Of a DNA stretch of 39,933 bases, positions 7,253 to 15,072 are shown one piece after another (the stretch's first letter is position 1; every line of letters starts with the position of its first letter). The notes below the pieces were generated by a model, which had not been told where the DNA came from, did not search any database, and worked only from the letters and a program-made list of their open reading frames with translations. The position numbers were made by a program, and so were the translations under genes. The stretch lies in the NCBI GenBank assembly GCA_934660915.1, contig CAKUIF010000016.1, forward strand, positions 1 through 39,933, written 5' to 3'. Origin of the DNA: an uncultured Olsenella sp. (GTDB lineage: Bacteria; Actinomycetota; Coriobacteriia; Coriobacteriales; Atopobiaceae).

Positions 7253-8440
7253 GTGGCCAAGCGTTCAAACAAAAAGACGCGAAGCAATAAGCGAGCCGGC
7301 GGCGCCGAGGGGGTGCTGCCGGCTCTTTCTTCGCTCACTGACCTGCCGGCGTTCGGGGAGCTCAAGGCGAGCGACGCCCAGCGCTCGGTGTTCACGGAGG
7401 CCTGCCGACGGGCGTGCGAGGCCGCGGGAGACGACATCACGGCCGAGCTTGCGCTCGGCTGCGTCGTGAGGCTCGACCGGGGGTTCCCGGCCGTGCTGTG
7501 CGACGATGGGGTGTTTCGCGCCGAGTTCTCGACGCGTCTGACCAAAGGTGGCCTCCGCCGCGGGGAGAACTCGCGCGCCGCGGTGGGCGATTGGGTCTGC
7601 GCGCGGCGCCCGCACGGGCACGACATGGGCCTTATCGAGGAGATCCTCCCGCGTGAGAGCGACATTGCCCGTTGGAAGGGCAAGGCCCGCGGCGAGAAGC
7701 AGACGCTCGCCGCCAACGTGGATGTGGTCCTCGTGGTGCAGCAGCTTGGCGAGAGGGGCGCCGACTGCGAGCGCATCGCGCGCTCGGCGGTGATAGCGCG
7801 CGACTGCGGCGCCGAGGTGGCCGTGGTGCTCACCAAGGCGGACCGCGCGACGGACGAGGAGATCGCCGATGACGTCGCCGGGGTGCGCGAGGTGCTCGGG
7901 TCCGGCTGCGCGCTTGCGCTCACGTCGAGCGCGGCCGTCGGGGACGAGGAACGCCGCGTGAGGGCCAGCGCGGAGCGGCTCGACGTCCCCTGGGGCGTGG
8001 CCGCCGTGCGCGGCCTTGTGCCCGTCGGGCGCGTGGCCATTGTCCTCGGCGAGTCGGGTGCGGGCAAGTCGACGCTGCTCAACGCCCTTCTTGGTTATGA
8101 GGCCCTCGAGACGGGCGCCGTGCGCGAGGCCGACGACATGGGCCGACACACCACGGTGGCGCGCCGTATGGTGAGCCTGCCGGGGGCCGGTGTGATCGTG
8201 GACGAGCCAGGTTTGCGCAGCCTTCCCATCGTCGGCCACGAGCGCGGGCTCGCGAAGGTGTTCCCCGACATCGCCGAGGCGGCGGGGGAGTGCCGCTTCC
8301 GCGACTGCACCCACACGCATGAGCCGGGCTGCGGTGTGCTCGCGGCGGGCTTCTCGGAGGTGCGCTTGGCTTGCTACCTGGCGCTCGCCGCCGAGATGCG
8401 CGAGAGCGCGGCCTCGCTCGACCCGGACGTGGTGATCTAG
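7253..8440 (+). CDS. rsgA: ribosome small subunit-dependent GTPase RsgA
   Basis: A 395-residue circularly permuted GTPase that acts in late maturation of the 30S ribosomal subunit. An OB-fold region lies near 80-150. The G motifs come in the permuted order: a TKAD (G4) motif near 195, then GESGAGKSTLLNALLG (G1, from about 266), GRHTTVARR (G2 region) and DEPGLR (G3, DxPG). The C-terminal zinc knuckle CRFRDCTHTHEPGC is present (Cys-Cys-His-Cys). The N-terminus is an unusually basic, Lys/Arg-rich tail of about 15 residues, plausible for rRNA contact. The start codon is GTG, preceded by AAAGAGGGAC and 10 bp after the ATPase stop, implying co-transcription. A terminator follows. Confidence 0.95.
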   Translation: MAKRSNKKTRSNKRAGGAEGVLPALSSLTDLPAFGELKASDAQRSVFTEACRRACEAAGDDITAELALGCVVRLDRGFPAVLCDDGVFRAEFSTRLTKGGLRRGENSRAAVGDWVCARRPHGHDMGLIEEILPRESDIARWKGKARGEKQTLAANVDVVLVVQQLGERGADCERIARSAVIARDCGAEVAVVLTKADRATDEEIADDVAGVREVLGSGCALALTSSAAVGDEERRVRASAERLDVPWGVAAVRGLVPVGRVAIVLGESGAGKSTLLNALLGYEALETGAVREADDMGRHTTVARRMVSLPGAGVIVDEPGLRSLPIVGHERGLAKVFPDIAEAAGECRFRDCTHTHEPGCGVLAAGFSEVRLACYLALAAEMRESAASLDPDVVI

Positions 8441-8494
8441 AAAGAAGGTCTCTGCCGGGGTTCCCAGCCGCGGCACGTAAGCGAATTTGCTTTT

Positions 8495-8548
8495 GAGGAG
8501 CCGGCTCCTGTGGGTCTTTTGGGCCCGGGGAGCCGGCTCTTTGTCTTT
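8495..8548 (+). terminator. terminator after rsgA
   Basis: Arms 8498-8508 (GAGCCGGCTCC) and 8529-8539 pair perfectly over 11 bp, followed by TTTGTCTTTCC. Each arm is also nearly self-palindromic. The rest of 8441-8816 holds no recognisable gene. It contains a small hairpin, GGGCGC/GCGCCC (8782-8787 with 8793-8798), just before the strong GGAGGAGG ribosome binding site of the pilus operon. Confidence 0.8.
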
Positions 8549-8816
8549 CCCAGATGAGCTGACGGGCTTCGAGGTGTGAAGGAGCGATGGAGGCAAGAAG
8601 GGCCATGAACCGGTTTTGATACCACTTTTCGTCACTCGCGTGCCTGCGGATTGTTGAGAACTCGACCTGGATTGAAAGCGTTCTGCAAGTCTGCGGTCAG
8701 CGTTGTGCCAGCATTCCGCAAGAGGTATTTATTAAAGTCGCAGGTAGGAGGCGCGCTTTCCCGCACAATCCAACTCACTTCGGGCGCATGGGGCGCCCAA
8801 GGGAGGAGGATTTGCC

Positions 8817-9530
8817 ATGACCCGCAGATTCAGATTGGCGCTCTCGGGTGCGTTTGCGGCGCTGACCGCGGTCCTCTGTGTGCTCTATGCGCAGGAGGTT
8901 CGCGCGGATGCCGAGAGGCAGCGTGCCGAGGCGCTCGAGCGCTTCGGCGGCGAGACGGTACGTCTCGTCGTGGCGACGCGCGGCGTTGAGGCCGGCGAGA
9001 CGCTGACGCCCCAATGCGTCGCTGAGCGCGACTGGGTTGCCGACCTTGCTCCTGCCGGCGCCCTCACGGCGCTTGACGACGCTGTGGACCGCAAGGTTAC
9101 GGTGCCGGTTGCCGAGGGCGCTCCCTTAACCGAATTGAATTTCCGTGATGAGTCCGAGATGCCCGAGGTCCCCGCCGGATATATGGCGGTTCAGATTCCC
9201 ATTGGCGAAAAGCTGGGGTTGCCTGAGGCTGTGGCGGCGGGATCCAGGCTCGTTGCGTACAGGGTGGCTGATGAGGGCGCAAGGCTCTTGTCGGGAGACG
9301 TTAAGGTGCTGGTTGGCGTATCCGCCGGCGCGACATATGCATCCAGGGGTTCGGTCAGCCTTGCTGTTAGGCCGGATGACGTGGCAGATGTTCTTGCCGC
9401 GAGCGCGGAGGGGAGCCTAAGGCTCGTCGTTCCCGCGATTGATGTCGAGGGAGATCCGGTCCCCGCTGCTCCGACTCAGGTCGGCGCCGAGGAGCCGGCG
9501 GCGGAAGATGACGAGGCGGGTGCCCGATGA
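8817..9530 (+). CDS. cpaB: Flp pilus assembly protein CpaB (SAF domain)
   Basis: A 237-residue protein with one N-terminal membrane anchor (about residues 5-25, LALSGAFAALTAVLCVLY). A SAF domain follows (VRLVVATRGVEAGETLTPQCV), and then a CpaB/RcpC-type C-terminal region. In Tad systems CpaB is an envelope protein needed for pilus assembly. In this monoderm setting it cannot support an outer-membrane secretin, and none is encoded here. The start follows a strong GGAGGAGG site. The stop overlaps the next start (ATGA, 4 bp), indicating translational coupling at the head of the pilus operon. The C-terminal 20 residues are acidic and Ala-rich. Confidence 0.82.
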   Translation: MTRRFRLALSGAFAALTAVLCVLYAQEVRADAERQRAEALERFGGETVRLVVATRGVEAGETLTPQCVAERDWVADLAPAGALTALDDAVDRKVTVPVAEGAPLTELNFRDESEMPEVPAGYMAVQIPIGEKLGLPEAVAAGSRLVAYRVADEGARLLSGDVKVLVGVSAGATYASRGSVSLAVRPDDVADVLAASAEGSLRLVVPAIDVEGDPVPAAPTQVGAEEPAAEDDEAGAR

Positions 9531-10801
9531 GCGGCGTCGAGTGGCTCGCGTGCGCCGATTCCGATGCTGTCGCGGACGTGGCGTTGGCCGCCTCCAGCCT
9601 GGGGGCGGGGAACAAGCTTGAGTTCGTCCAGGGCGTCGACGAGCTTCGCCGCCGCGCCTTGGACCATCCGGGCACCGTATGGGCGCTCGTGGGAAGTCTT
9701 TCCGGCGGGGTGTCCGACATCAATGCTGCTGCGGCGATCGCGGCCGACGGGTGCGCCCGTAGCGTCTCGGTCGTGCGGCGCGACGCCTCCGGATCGCTTA
9801 GGTCGAGGGCGGCGAGGGCGGGCATCGATCTTGTCATCGACCCGTCGGAGTTGGAGCCGTCAAGGGCCCCGAAGATGATGGGCACGGGGCCTTCCGAGGC
9901 CGCCGTCCCTTCAGAGGGGCTCCCGAAGGCTCACCCAACGGTCGGGCACGTGATTCCTGCGCCGCCGCCCGTAAGGGGTCGCGCCCCGGTGATTGTCTTC
10001 TGCTCCGGGCGAGGCGGCGTGGGCAAGACCGCCCTTGCGGCTGCGGCGTGCGTGGCGGCCGCCTCCTGGGGAATGAGGGTATGCGCCCTTGACCTCGACC
10101 TCTCGTGCGGGAACCTCTTCAGCTGCTTCGGCGTTCCCGGCGCGTTCGACCTTACGCGCCTGTGCGAGGGGGAGGGCGTCGCCCGTCCGGAGACCATCGG
10201 GGTTGCCGCCTGCGAGCGCGTGAGGGTGGCGGGGCCCTGCGAGCGTCCGGAGCTCGCCGACATCGTCATGCCGCGCACGTCCGAGATCATCGCTTCGTGC
10301 GCGTCGGCGTTCGACCTGGTCGTCGTGGACACGTCCACGACCTTTACCGAGGCGGGCGCGCAGGCGGCTCAGCTTGCGGATCGCCTGCTCATCGTCTCGG
10401 GACCTGGCCAGGGGGCAACGGCATCGCTTGCCCGCGCAAGCGGGCTCGCGGTCCGGCTCGGAGTGGCCCGCACACGCATCGCCAGGCTCGAGAACTTCGC
10501 AGACCCGAGGGGGCGGGGAGCCTCCCGCCTCGCGTGCGCGGAGGTGGGGCTGGAGGCGGCGCGGCAGTTTTCGGTAGTCGACGGCGGCGAGGAGGTGCGC
10601 GAGCTTCTTTGTGCCGGCCAAGCGGCGCAACTGCTCGAGCTCGGCGTTCCCTTTGCAGAGTCGACGGCGACGATGCTCGCGCAGGTTTTGGCGGAGCTCG
10701 GCCAGCTGCCGGAGTGCGAGGCGGCAAGAAGGGCCCTTGATGCCGGGGGCGCGCACAAGAGGTCGTTCTTCGGAAGAAAAAGGGAGGCGAGAAGCGCATG
10801 A
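9527..10801 (+). CDS. tadZ: pilus assembly ATPase TadZ/CpaE (MinD-like)
   Basis: A 424-residue protein. The N-terminal 120 residues form a degenerate receiver-like domain, as in other CpaE/TadZ proteins. A Pro-rich linker follows, then a ParA/MinD-type ATPase domain starting with VIVFCSGRGGVGKTALAAA (deviant Walker A, near 160-170), CALDLDLSCGN and VVVDTSTTF. TadZ is known to localise the Tad machine at the cell pole. The C-terminal tail is basic (KRSFFGRKREARSA). It overlaps both neighbours by 4 bp. Base 10723-10731 is one of the recurrent GGCAAGAAG copies and forces the rare codons AGA AGG here. Confidence 0.85.
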   Translation: MSGVEWLACADSDAVADVALAASSLGAGNKLEFVQGVDELRRRALDHPGTVWALVGSLSGGVSDINAAAAIAADGCARSVSVVRRDASGSLRSRAARAGIDLVIDPSELEPSRAPKMMGTGPSEAAVPSEGLPKAHPTVGHVIPAPPPVRGRAPVIVFCSGRGGVGKTALAAAACVAAASWGMRVCALDLDLSCGNLFSCFGVPGAFDLTRLCEGEGVARPETIGVAACERVRVAGPCERPELADIVMPRTSEIIASCASAFDLVVVDTSTTFTEAGAQAAQLADRLLIVSGPGQGATASLARASGLAVRLGVARTRIARLENFADPRGRGASRLACAEVGLEAARQFSVVDGGEEVRELLCAGQAAQLLELGVPFAESTATMLAQVLAELGQLPECEAARRALDAGGAHKRSFFGRKREARSA

Positions 10802-12138
10802 GCGTTCTCGAGATGGTCCGAGAGGCCGAGGCTTTTTCTGGGCGTGAGGTGGGCGAGGTAGACAAAAAGAGGCGCGCCGAGGAGATGCGGGCCCTGCGCG
10901 ACAGGCTCAAGCAGGACTTGATCGGGCGGCTTGGCTTGGCAACGGTTGCGACGATGCTGGGGGAGGGGGACGATGCGCGTGCCCGGTCCGAGCTTTCGGT
11001 GGCGCTCGACTCCATCCTCAACACGAGCGGATACGAGGACGTCGGCAGCGAGCTCAGAGAGAAGGTCACCCGGCAGGTGGTCGACGAGGTCTGCGGCTTG
11101 GGGCCCATCCAAGGGCTTCTTGACGACCCCGGGGTCACCGAGGTGATGGTCAACGGCTGCGAGTCGCTGTTCTACGAAAAGGGCGGCGAGCTGCTGGAAG
11201 CCGACGTCTCGTTTGACTCACCGGAACAGATCACCATAGCCATCGATCGAATCCTCGCGCCGCTTGGGCGCAGGCTCGACCGGTCGAGCCCCATCGTCAA
11301 CGCGCGTTTGGCAAACGGTGACCGTGTGAACGCCGTGGCGAGGCCCGTGGCCGTCGATGGCCCGTCGGTCACCATCCGCAAGTTCACGGACTCCATTCGG
11401 TCGCTCGACACGCTCGTGGAGCTGGGGGCCCTGCCCGCATGGTACGCACAACTGCTCCGCTGGGCCGTGGTGTGCCGCCAGGGCATCGCGGTCTCGGGAG
11501 GGACCGGCTCGGGCAAGACGACCCTGCTCAACGCGCTGTCGTGCGAGATTCCCGTGGGCGAGCGCATCGTGACCATAGAGGATTCCGCCGAGCTTCGCTT
11601 CGACGTCCACCCCAATGTCGTGAGGCTCGAGGCACAGGACGCCTCGATTGAGGGCAGGGGCCGGGTGACCATCCGCGAGCTGGTGAAGAACGCGCTGCGC
11701 ATGCGCCCTGACCGCATCGTCGTCGGTGAGGTTCGCGGCGAGGAGTGCATCGACATGCTCCAAGCCATGAACACGGGGCACGACGGGAGCCTGACCACGT
11801 TGCACGCCGGCACCCCAGAGGAGACCGTGACGCGCCTCGTGCTCATGGCCCGCTTTGGGATGGATTTGCCGCCGGACATCATCCGCGAGCAGGTGGCGAC
11901 GGCGCTCGACCTCATCGTGATGTCGCGAAGGCTCAAGGAGGGCTCCCGTGTCATCACTGAGCTCGCTGAGGTGGGGAGTGACCCGAGCGGCAGCGTCAAG
12001 CTTTCGACCTGCGTCCAGTACAAGCTGGGCGGGGGTTCTTGGGAGCTCGTCTGTGAGCCGGCGTTTGTGTCGCGCGGCATCGAGGCGGGGGTCCTGGAAA
12101 AGGAGGAGGTGGAAAGATGGAGGCGCTCCTTCTTGTAG
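10798..12138 (+). CDS. tadA: Tad secretion ATPase TadA/CpaF
   Basis: A 446-residue hexameric type II/IV secretion ATPase that powers Flp pilus extension (and in some Tad systems retraction). It has the N-terminal domain of CpaF proteins, GLGPIQGLLDDPGVTEVMVNG, then IDRILAPLGRRLD. Walker A is GGTGSGKTTLLNAL (near 235). Asp-box/Walker B motifs follow (IVTIEDSAELRF and RPDRIVVGEVRGEE) and the His-box MNTGHDGSLTTLHAGTPEE. Length is typical. ATGA overlap with the upstream gene and a 22-bp overlap with tadB show tight coupling. Confidence 0.95.
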   Translation: MSVLEMVREAEAFSGREVGEVDKKRRAEEMRALRDRLKQDLIGRLGLATVATMLGEGDDARARSELSVALDSILNTSGYEDVGSELREKVTRQVVDEVCGLGPIQGLLDDPGVTEVMVNGCESLFYEKGGELLEADVSFDSPEQITIAIDRILAPLGRRLDRSSPIVNARLANGDRVNAVARPVAVDGPSVTIRKFTDSIRSLDTLVELGALPAWYAQLLRWAVVCRQGIAVSGGTGSGKTTLLNALSCEIPVGERIVTIEDSAELRFDVHPNVVRLEAQDASIEGRGRVTIRELVKNALRMRPDRIVVGEVRGEECIDMLQAMNTGHDGSLTTLHAGTPEETVTRLVLMARFGMDLPPDIIREQVATALDLIVMSRRLKEGSRVITELAEVGSDPSGSVKLSTCVQYKLGGGSWELVCEPAFVSRGIEAGVLEKEEVERWRRSFL

Positions 12139-13058
12139 CGGCGGCCGGGTCGGCCGCTGCCGCGGCGGGCACGATGTCCTGGTTAGGTGAGGCGCCCGCG
12201 CCTCTTGCGGCAGAGCGCTTGGCGAGAAACGCGCTGCGCCGCGCGTTGGAGTTGCTTAGGCGCCTCGGTGCCAGCCGGGCGGCAGGGGCTTTGCTCGGGA
12301 TGCCCGGCTGGCAAGAACTCGCCGACGAGGCGGCGTCGCGGGCGGAGCGGGCAGGCGCGAGGCTCGAGCCGGGGGACGCTGCCGCTGCTGCGGTTGTCGC
12401 GGCGGTATGCGGAGGTGCCATGGCGTCGGTTCTCTTCGACACGTGGCTCATGCTCCCGCTTGCGCTCGTGGCGCTGTTCGTTGGTACGCCGGCTTTGTCT
12501 GCCCGCCATGCCGAGCTTCGCCGTCGCGAGGCCAACGCGGCTATGCCGGCGGTATTCCGGACCTTGTCGGTCGCCATGGGAGCGGGTATGACTCTCGTGC
12601 AGGCGGCGGAGTACGCCGGGGCGCGGGCGGGAGGGGCGGTGGGCGAGGCGTTCGCTCGCCTTGCGCTCAGGCTTCGCTGCGGCGTGGCGACGGAGGCAGC
12701 GCTCGGCGAGCTCTCGGGTGAGCTTCGCGCGCCCGGGGCGGGACTCCTGTCCACGGCGCTCGCCATCTCCCATCGGACGGGCAGCCCACTCCAGGGGTTG
12801 TTCCAGCGCTCGGCTGCCCTTGTCGAGCGGCAAGGGGAGTTCGAGCGTCTCCTGGCAGTGAAGACCGCGCAGGTCAGGCTCTCTGTGCGCGTCGTATGCC
12901 TGCTCCCTGCCGTGATGGTCGCCCTGCTCGCGGCGATATCGCCGGATTTTCAGAAGGGACTCTCTACGCCGGCGGGCGCGGGAAGCGTTGCCTTGGCGGC
13001 GCTTCTGGACGTCGCGGCGGTCGCCATCATCCGAAGACTCATAGGCAAGGTCCTGTGA
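12117..13058 (+). CDS. tadB: Tad inner-membrane platform protein TadB (type II secretion F)
   Basis: A 313-residue integral membrane protein of the GspF/TadB family. Hydrophobic segments lie at the N-terminus, near 90-125 and at the C-terminus (VVCLLPAVMVALLAAISP and the final 30 residues). The central cytoplasmic part has the family signature region MPAVFRTLSVAMGAGMTLVQAAEY. It forms the platform on which TadA acts, together with TadC. The ATG lies inside the tadA end and is preceded by AAAAGGAGGAGGTGG, a strong site that fixes the start. Confidence 0.88.
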   Translation: MEALLLVAAAGSAAAAAGTMSWLGEAPAPLAAERLARNALRRALELLRRLGASRAAGALLGMPGWQELADEAASRAERAGARLEPGDAAAAAVVAAVCGGAMASVLFDTWLMLPLALVALFVGTPALSARHAELRRREANAAMPAVFRTLSVAMGAGMTLVQAAEYAGARAGGAVGEAFARLALRLRCGVATEAALGELSGELRAPGAGLLSTALAISHRTGSPLQGLFQRSAALVERQGEFERLLAVKTAQVRLSVRVVCLLPAVMVALLAAISPDFQKGLSTPAGAGSVALAALLDVAAVAIIRRLIGKVL

Positions 13059-13690
13059 TGGCGATGAGCGGGTTTCTTGCCATCCTCGCGTCGGCGTCCG
13101 CGGCGGCAGCGTGCATGGCCGCGATCTCGGGTCGGCCGCGCGAGGGCCTGACGGCAATCGGCCTCGAGGGTTTTCTGGAAAAGACGGGCGCCGCCTACGT
13201 CCTCGGGCGACTCCGCGCGGACGGTGAGAAGGCTCGGGGGAAGAAGGAATGCCTCGCGCAGATGCCGGTCATGATCGACGTCGTGGTGCTCGGTCTCTCG
13301 GCGGGGCTCTCGTTCGACTCGTCGCTCGAGCTGTACTGCTCGCGGTACGGGGACGTGCTGTCGAGGGAGCTCGGACATGCCCTTCTTTCCTGGAGGATGG
13401 GCACCGAGACGCGAAGGGAGGCGCTCGAGCGGGCGGCCTCGTCCCTCGGCGCGCCGCAGCTTGCTCGTTTCGGATCTGTTGTGTGCGAATCGCTGGCGTT
13501 CGGCTCGCCGTTGGCCGAAACGCTCGAGCGCCAGGCGCAGGTCATGAGAGACGAGCAGCGCTCGCTCGTCGAGGAGGAGATCGAGCGGGCGCCGGTAAAG
13601 ATGCTCGTGCCGCTCGGGACGTTGATCGTACCGGCGATGCTGCTGGCGATCCTGGGCCCGCTTTTGGGGTCCGCGCTTGTTATGGGGTAG
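13058..13690 (+). CDS. tadC: Tad inner-membrane platform protein TadC (type II secretion F)
   Basis: A 210-residue second platform protein. A longer open frame extends upstream into tadB, but the ATG at 13058 overlaps the tadB stop (TGATG) and gives the expected N-terminal membrane segment (MAMSGFLAILASASAAAACM). The type II secretion F signature is KKECLAQMPVMIDVVVLGLSAGLSFDSS, and a C-terminal pair of membrane segments ends in LVPLGTLIVPAMLLAILGPL. TadC pairs with TadB. Bases 13379-13397 are identical to 28524-28542 in the histidine kinase gene. Confidence 0.87.
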   Translation: MAMSGFLAILASASAAAACMAAISGRPREGLTAIGLEGFLEKTGAAYVLGRLRADGEKARGKKECLAQMPVMIDVVVLGLSAGLSFDSSLELYCSRYGDVLSRELGHALLSWRMGTETRREALERAASSLGAPQLARFGSVVCESLAFGSPLAETLERQAQVMRDEQRSLVEEEIERAPVKMLVPLGTLIVPAMLLAILGPLLGSALVMG

Positions 13691-13728
13691 CCGCCGTCCG
13701 CGTGGGCGGCGAGTAAGGATTGGAAAGA

Positions 13729-13950
13729 ATGGGAGAGAACATGGGCGTTTTGCTTCAAACATGCTTTTTGAACTGGGCAAATGCAGGCAGGTTTCGCGCT
13801 TTTCTGCGTGAAGAGAAGGGACAGGGAACAACGGAGTACGCCATTTTGGTGGGTGTGCTCGTGGTCATCGCGATCATCGCCATCGTCGCGTTTCGAGGGA
13901 AGGTGACCGAGCTCTGGAACGCGATCGCTGATGGCATCAACTCCCTGTGA
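13729..13950 (+). CDS. flp: Flp-type pilin precursor
   Basis: A small prepilin, 73 residues from the ATG at 13729. A TTG at 13720 and an ATG at 13741 are alternatives. It has a long leader with charged end REEKG, then the Flp processing site G/QGTTEY (Glu5-Tyr6 of the mature pilin), then a hydrophobic helix AILVGVLVVIAIIAIVAF. The mature pilin would be about 43 residues, normal for Flp pilins. It is the main pilus subunit. The leader contains Cys and aromatic residues and is longer than in proteobacterial Flp. It is separated from tadC by a 38-bp gap containing AAGGA, which may allow separate high translation. Confidence 0.9.
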   Translation: MGENMGVLLQTCFLNWANAGRFRAFLREEKGQGTTEYAILVGVLVVIAIIAIVAFRGKVTELWNAIADGINSL

Positions 13951-14402
13951 GCGGACCGCCCATGCGGAGGCGTCGTTCTGCCGCTGTTCTTGCGTGGGCT
14001 GTTCTCGCCCTTTCCGCGGCCCTTGCTCTTGTTGCGGCAATGCGGCTTGCCGCGTCGCCGCGAGCGATGCCTGGCGCCGCCCGGCGGGATGGGCAATCTG
14101 CCGGTGAGCTCGCGGAGTCCCTGGCCGGCCGGCTTCCCGGCGGGGCCCGTGAGGAGACGAAGGTCGTGGAGGGTGAGGTCGCGGCAGTGGCCTCAGGTGT
14201 GCTCGAAGAGTACGCGGCGCGTGGCGACTGCGCCCTCGCCGAGGCCGGGTACCTCGGGATTCTGGGCGATGTCTGGGGGTGTGTCGTGTATGGGGGCGAT
14301 TGGTCCGAGGTCTGCGTCGTCAGGAAGTCGGCGACGGAGGAAAGCGAGGTGCTCACGTGGAGGATCGACGCGGAGGAGCTTGCCGGCGTTGTCGGGGACT
14401 GA
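13947..14402 (+). CDS. membrane-anchored pilus-operon protein, function unknown
   Basis: A protein of 151 residues if translation starts at the GTG overlapping the pilin stop (GTGA), or 146 from the ATG at 13962. It has a basic N-terminus (MRRRRS), one membrane helix (AAVLAWAVLALSAALALVAAMRLA) and then a soluble acidic domain with three Cys (GDCALA, WGCVVY, SEVCVV). No prepilin site is evident, and I do not recognise a family. Position in the operon suggests a minor pilin or assembly factor exposed outside the membrane. Confidence 0.6.
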   Translation: MSGPPMRRRRSAAVLAWAVLALSAALALVAAMRLAASPRAMPGAARRDGQSAGELAESLAGRLPGGAREETKVVEGEVAAVASGVLEEYAARGDCALAEAGYLGILGDVWGCVVYGGDWSEVCVVRKSATEESEVLTWRIDAEELAGVVGD

Positions 14403-14593
14403 GGGACCCGTGCGGGCAGTCGACGGTGGAGTTTCTCCTAGTGGCCATGGCGTTCGCGGCGCTCTGCCTCGGGTTGGCCGTGATGTGGCACGCCGCGAGG
14501 GATGGGCGGCTCCTCGCGCTCGCGAGCGCCGCCGCGTCCCACAACACGGCGGCGGGAATCGTCGTCGCGCTCAAGGACATCATGGCGTTTTGA
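14357..14593 (+). CDS. small TadE-like pseudopilin
   Basis: The recognisable part is GQSTVEFLLVAMAFAALCLGLAVMWH, a prepilin-like site (G/QSTVEF, Glu5) and hydrophobic helix, followed by about 30 residues ending VALKDIMAF. The GTG at 14357, overlapping the previous gene, is the most plausible start (78 residues). It is preceded by GGAGG about 15 bp upstream. It probably needs a prepilin peptidase for maturation. The exact start is uncertain. Confidence 0.6.
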   Translation: MEDRRGGACRRCRGLRDPCGQSTVEFLLVAMAFAALCLGLAVMWHAARDGRLLALASAAASHNTAAGIVVALKDIMAF

Positions 14594-15072
14594 GCCGCCT
14601 GGCAGCGTGCGGGCGCGGAGCGCTTCCGGGCCAGGCGAGCGTGGAGGCTGCTGTGCTCATCCCCGCCTTGCTCGTGGTCGTCGCGCTTTTGGTGCAGCCC
14701 GCATGCCTGCTTTACACGAGGGCGGTGATGCTCGGGGCCGCCGCGCAGTCGGCGCGCCTGGCGGCAACCGACCCGTCCGCCGACGAGGTCGTCGCCTTTG
14801 CCCGTCGGCGCCTTAAAGCGGTGCCTGAGGTCGGCGTGTTTCATACGGGCGGCGAGGGGGACTGGGAGGTGTCCGTAAGCGGGGAAGGCACAGGGAAGGC
14901 AAAGGTCGAGGTGGTCGGGCACGCGCGCCCGCTGCCCCTCATGGCGGCAATAAGCGGCGCCTTGCTAGGAGCAGACGGGTCGGGGGTCGTGCTTAGGGTA
15001 TCGGTGGAGGTGGATTCCCATGCGAGTTGGGTCAACGGGTCGTACGGAGACTGGATTGGCGTCTGGGGATGA
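14590..15072 (+). CDS. TadE-like minor pseudopilin
   Basis: A 160-residue protein from a TTG start that overlaps the previous stop (TTGA). The open frame extends further upstream but only out of frame with the preceding genes. LPGQASVEAAVLIPALLVVVALLVQPACLL carries a prepilin cleavage site (G/QASVEA, Glu5) and TadE-type helix. The rest is a soluble domain with a glycine-rich turn (GEGDWEVSVSGEGTGKAK) and a TadE-like C-terminus. The protein is a likely pilus-tip or initiating pseudopilin. The TTG start is inferred from the overlap and AAGGA upstream. Confidence 0.65.
   Translation: MSRLAACGRGALPGQASVEAAVLIPALLVVVALLVQPACLLYTRAVMLGAAAQSARLAATDPSADEVVAFARRRLKAVPEVGVFHTGGEGDWEVSVSGEGTGKAKVEVVGHARPLPLMAAISGALLGADGSGVVLRVSVEVDSHASWVNGSYGDWIGVWG

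Noticed and set aside
4582..8082. Very long antisense open frame opposite the ATPase and rsgA
   Set aside because: Same reason: it spans two unrelated certain genes, with an Asp/His/Gly-rich composition and no recognisable domain.
12896..13057. Longer N-terminus for TadC
   Set aside because: The extension lies inside tadB, is Arg/Gly-rich and lacks the membrane helix that starts at the TGATG overlap.
13990..14589. A 360-residue fusion protein ending in the TadE-like domain
   Set aside because: The upstream part is an Arg/Pro-rich shadow of two overlapping real genes; the TTG at 14590 gives the normal pseudopilin.
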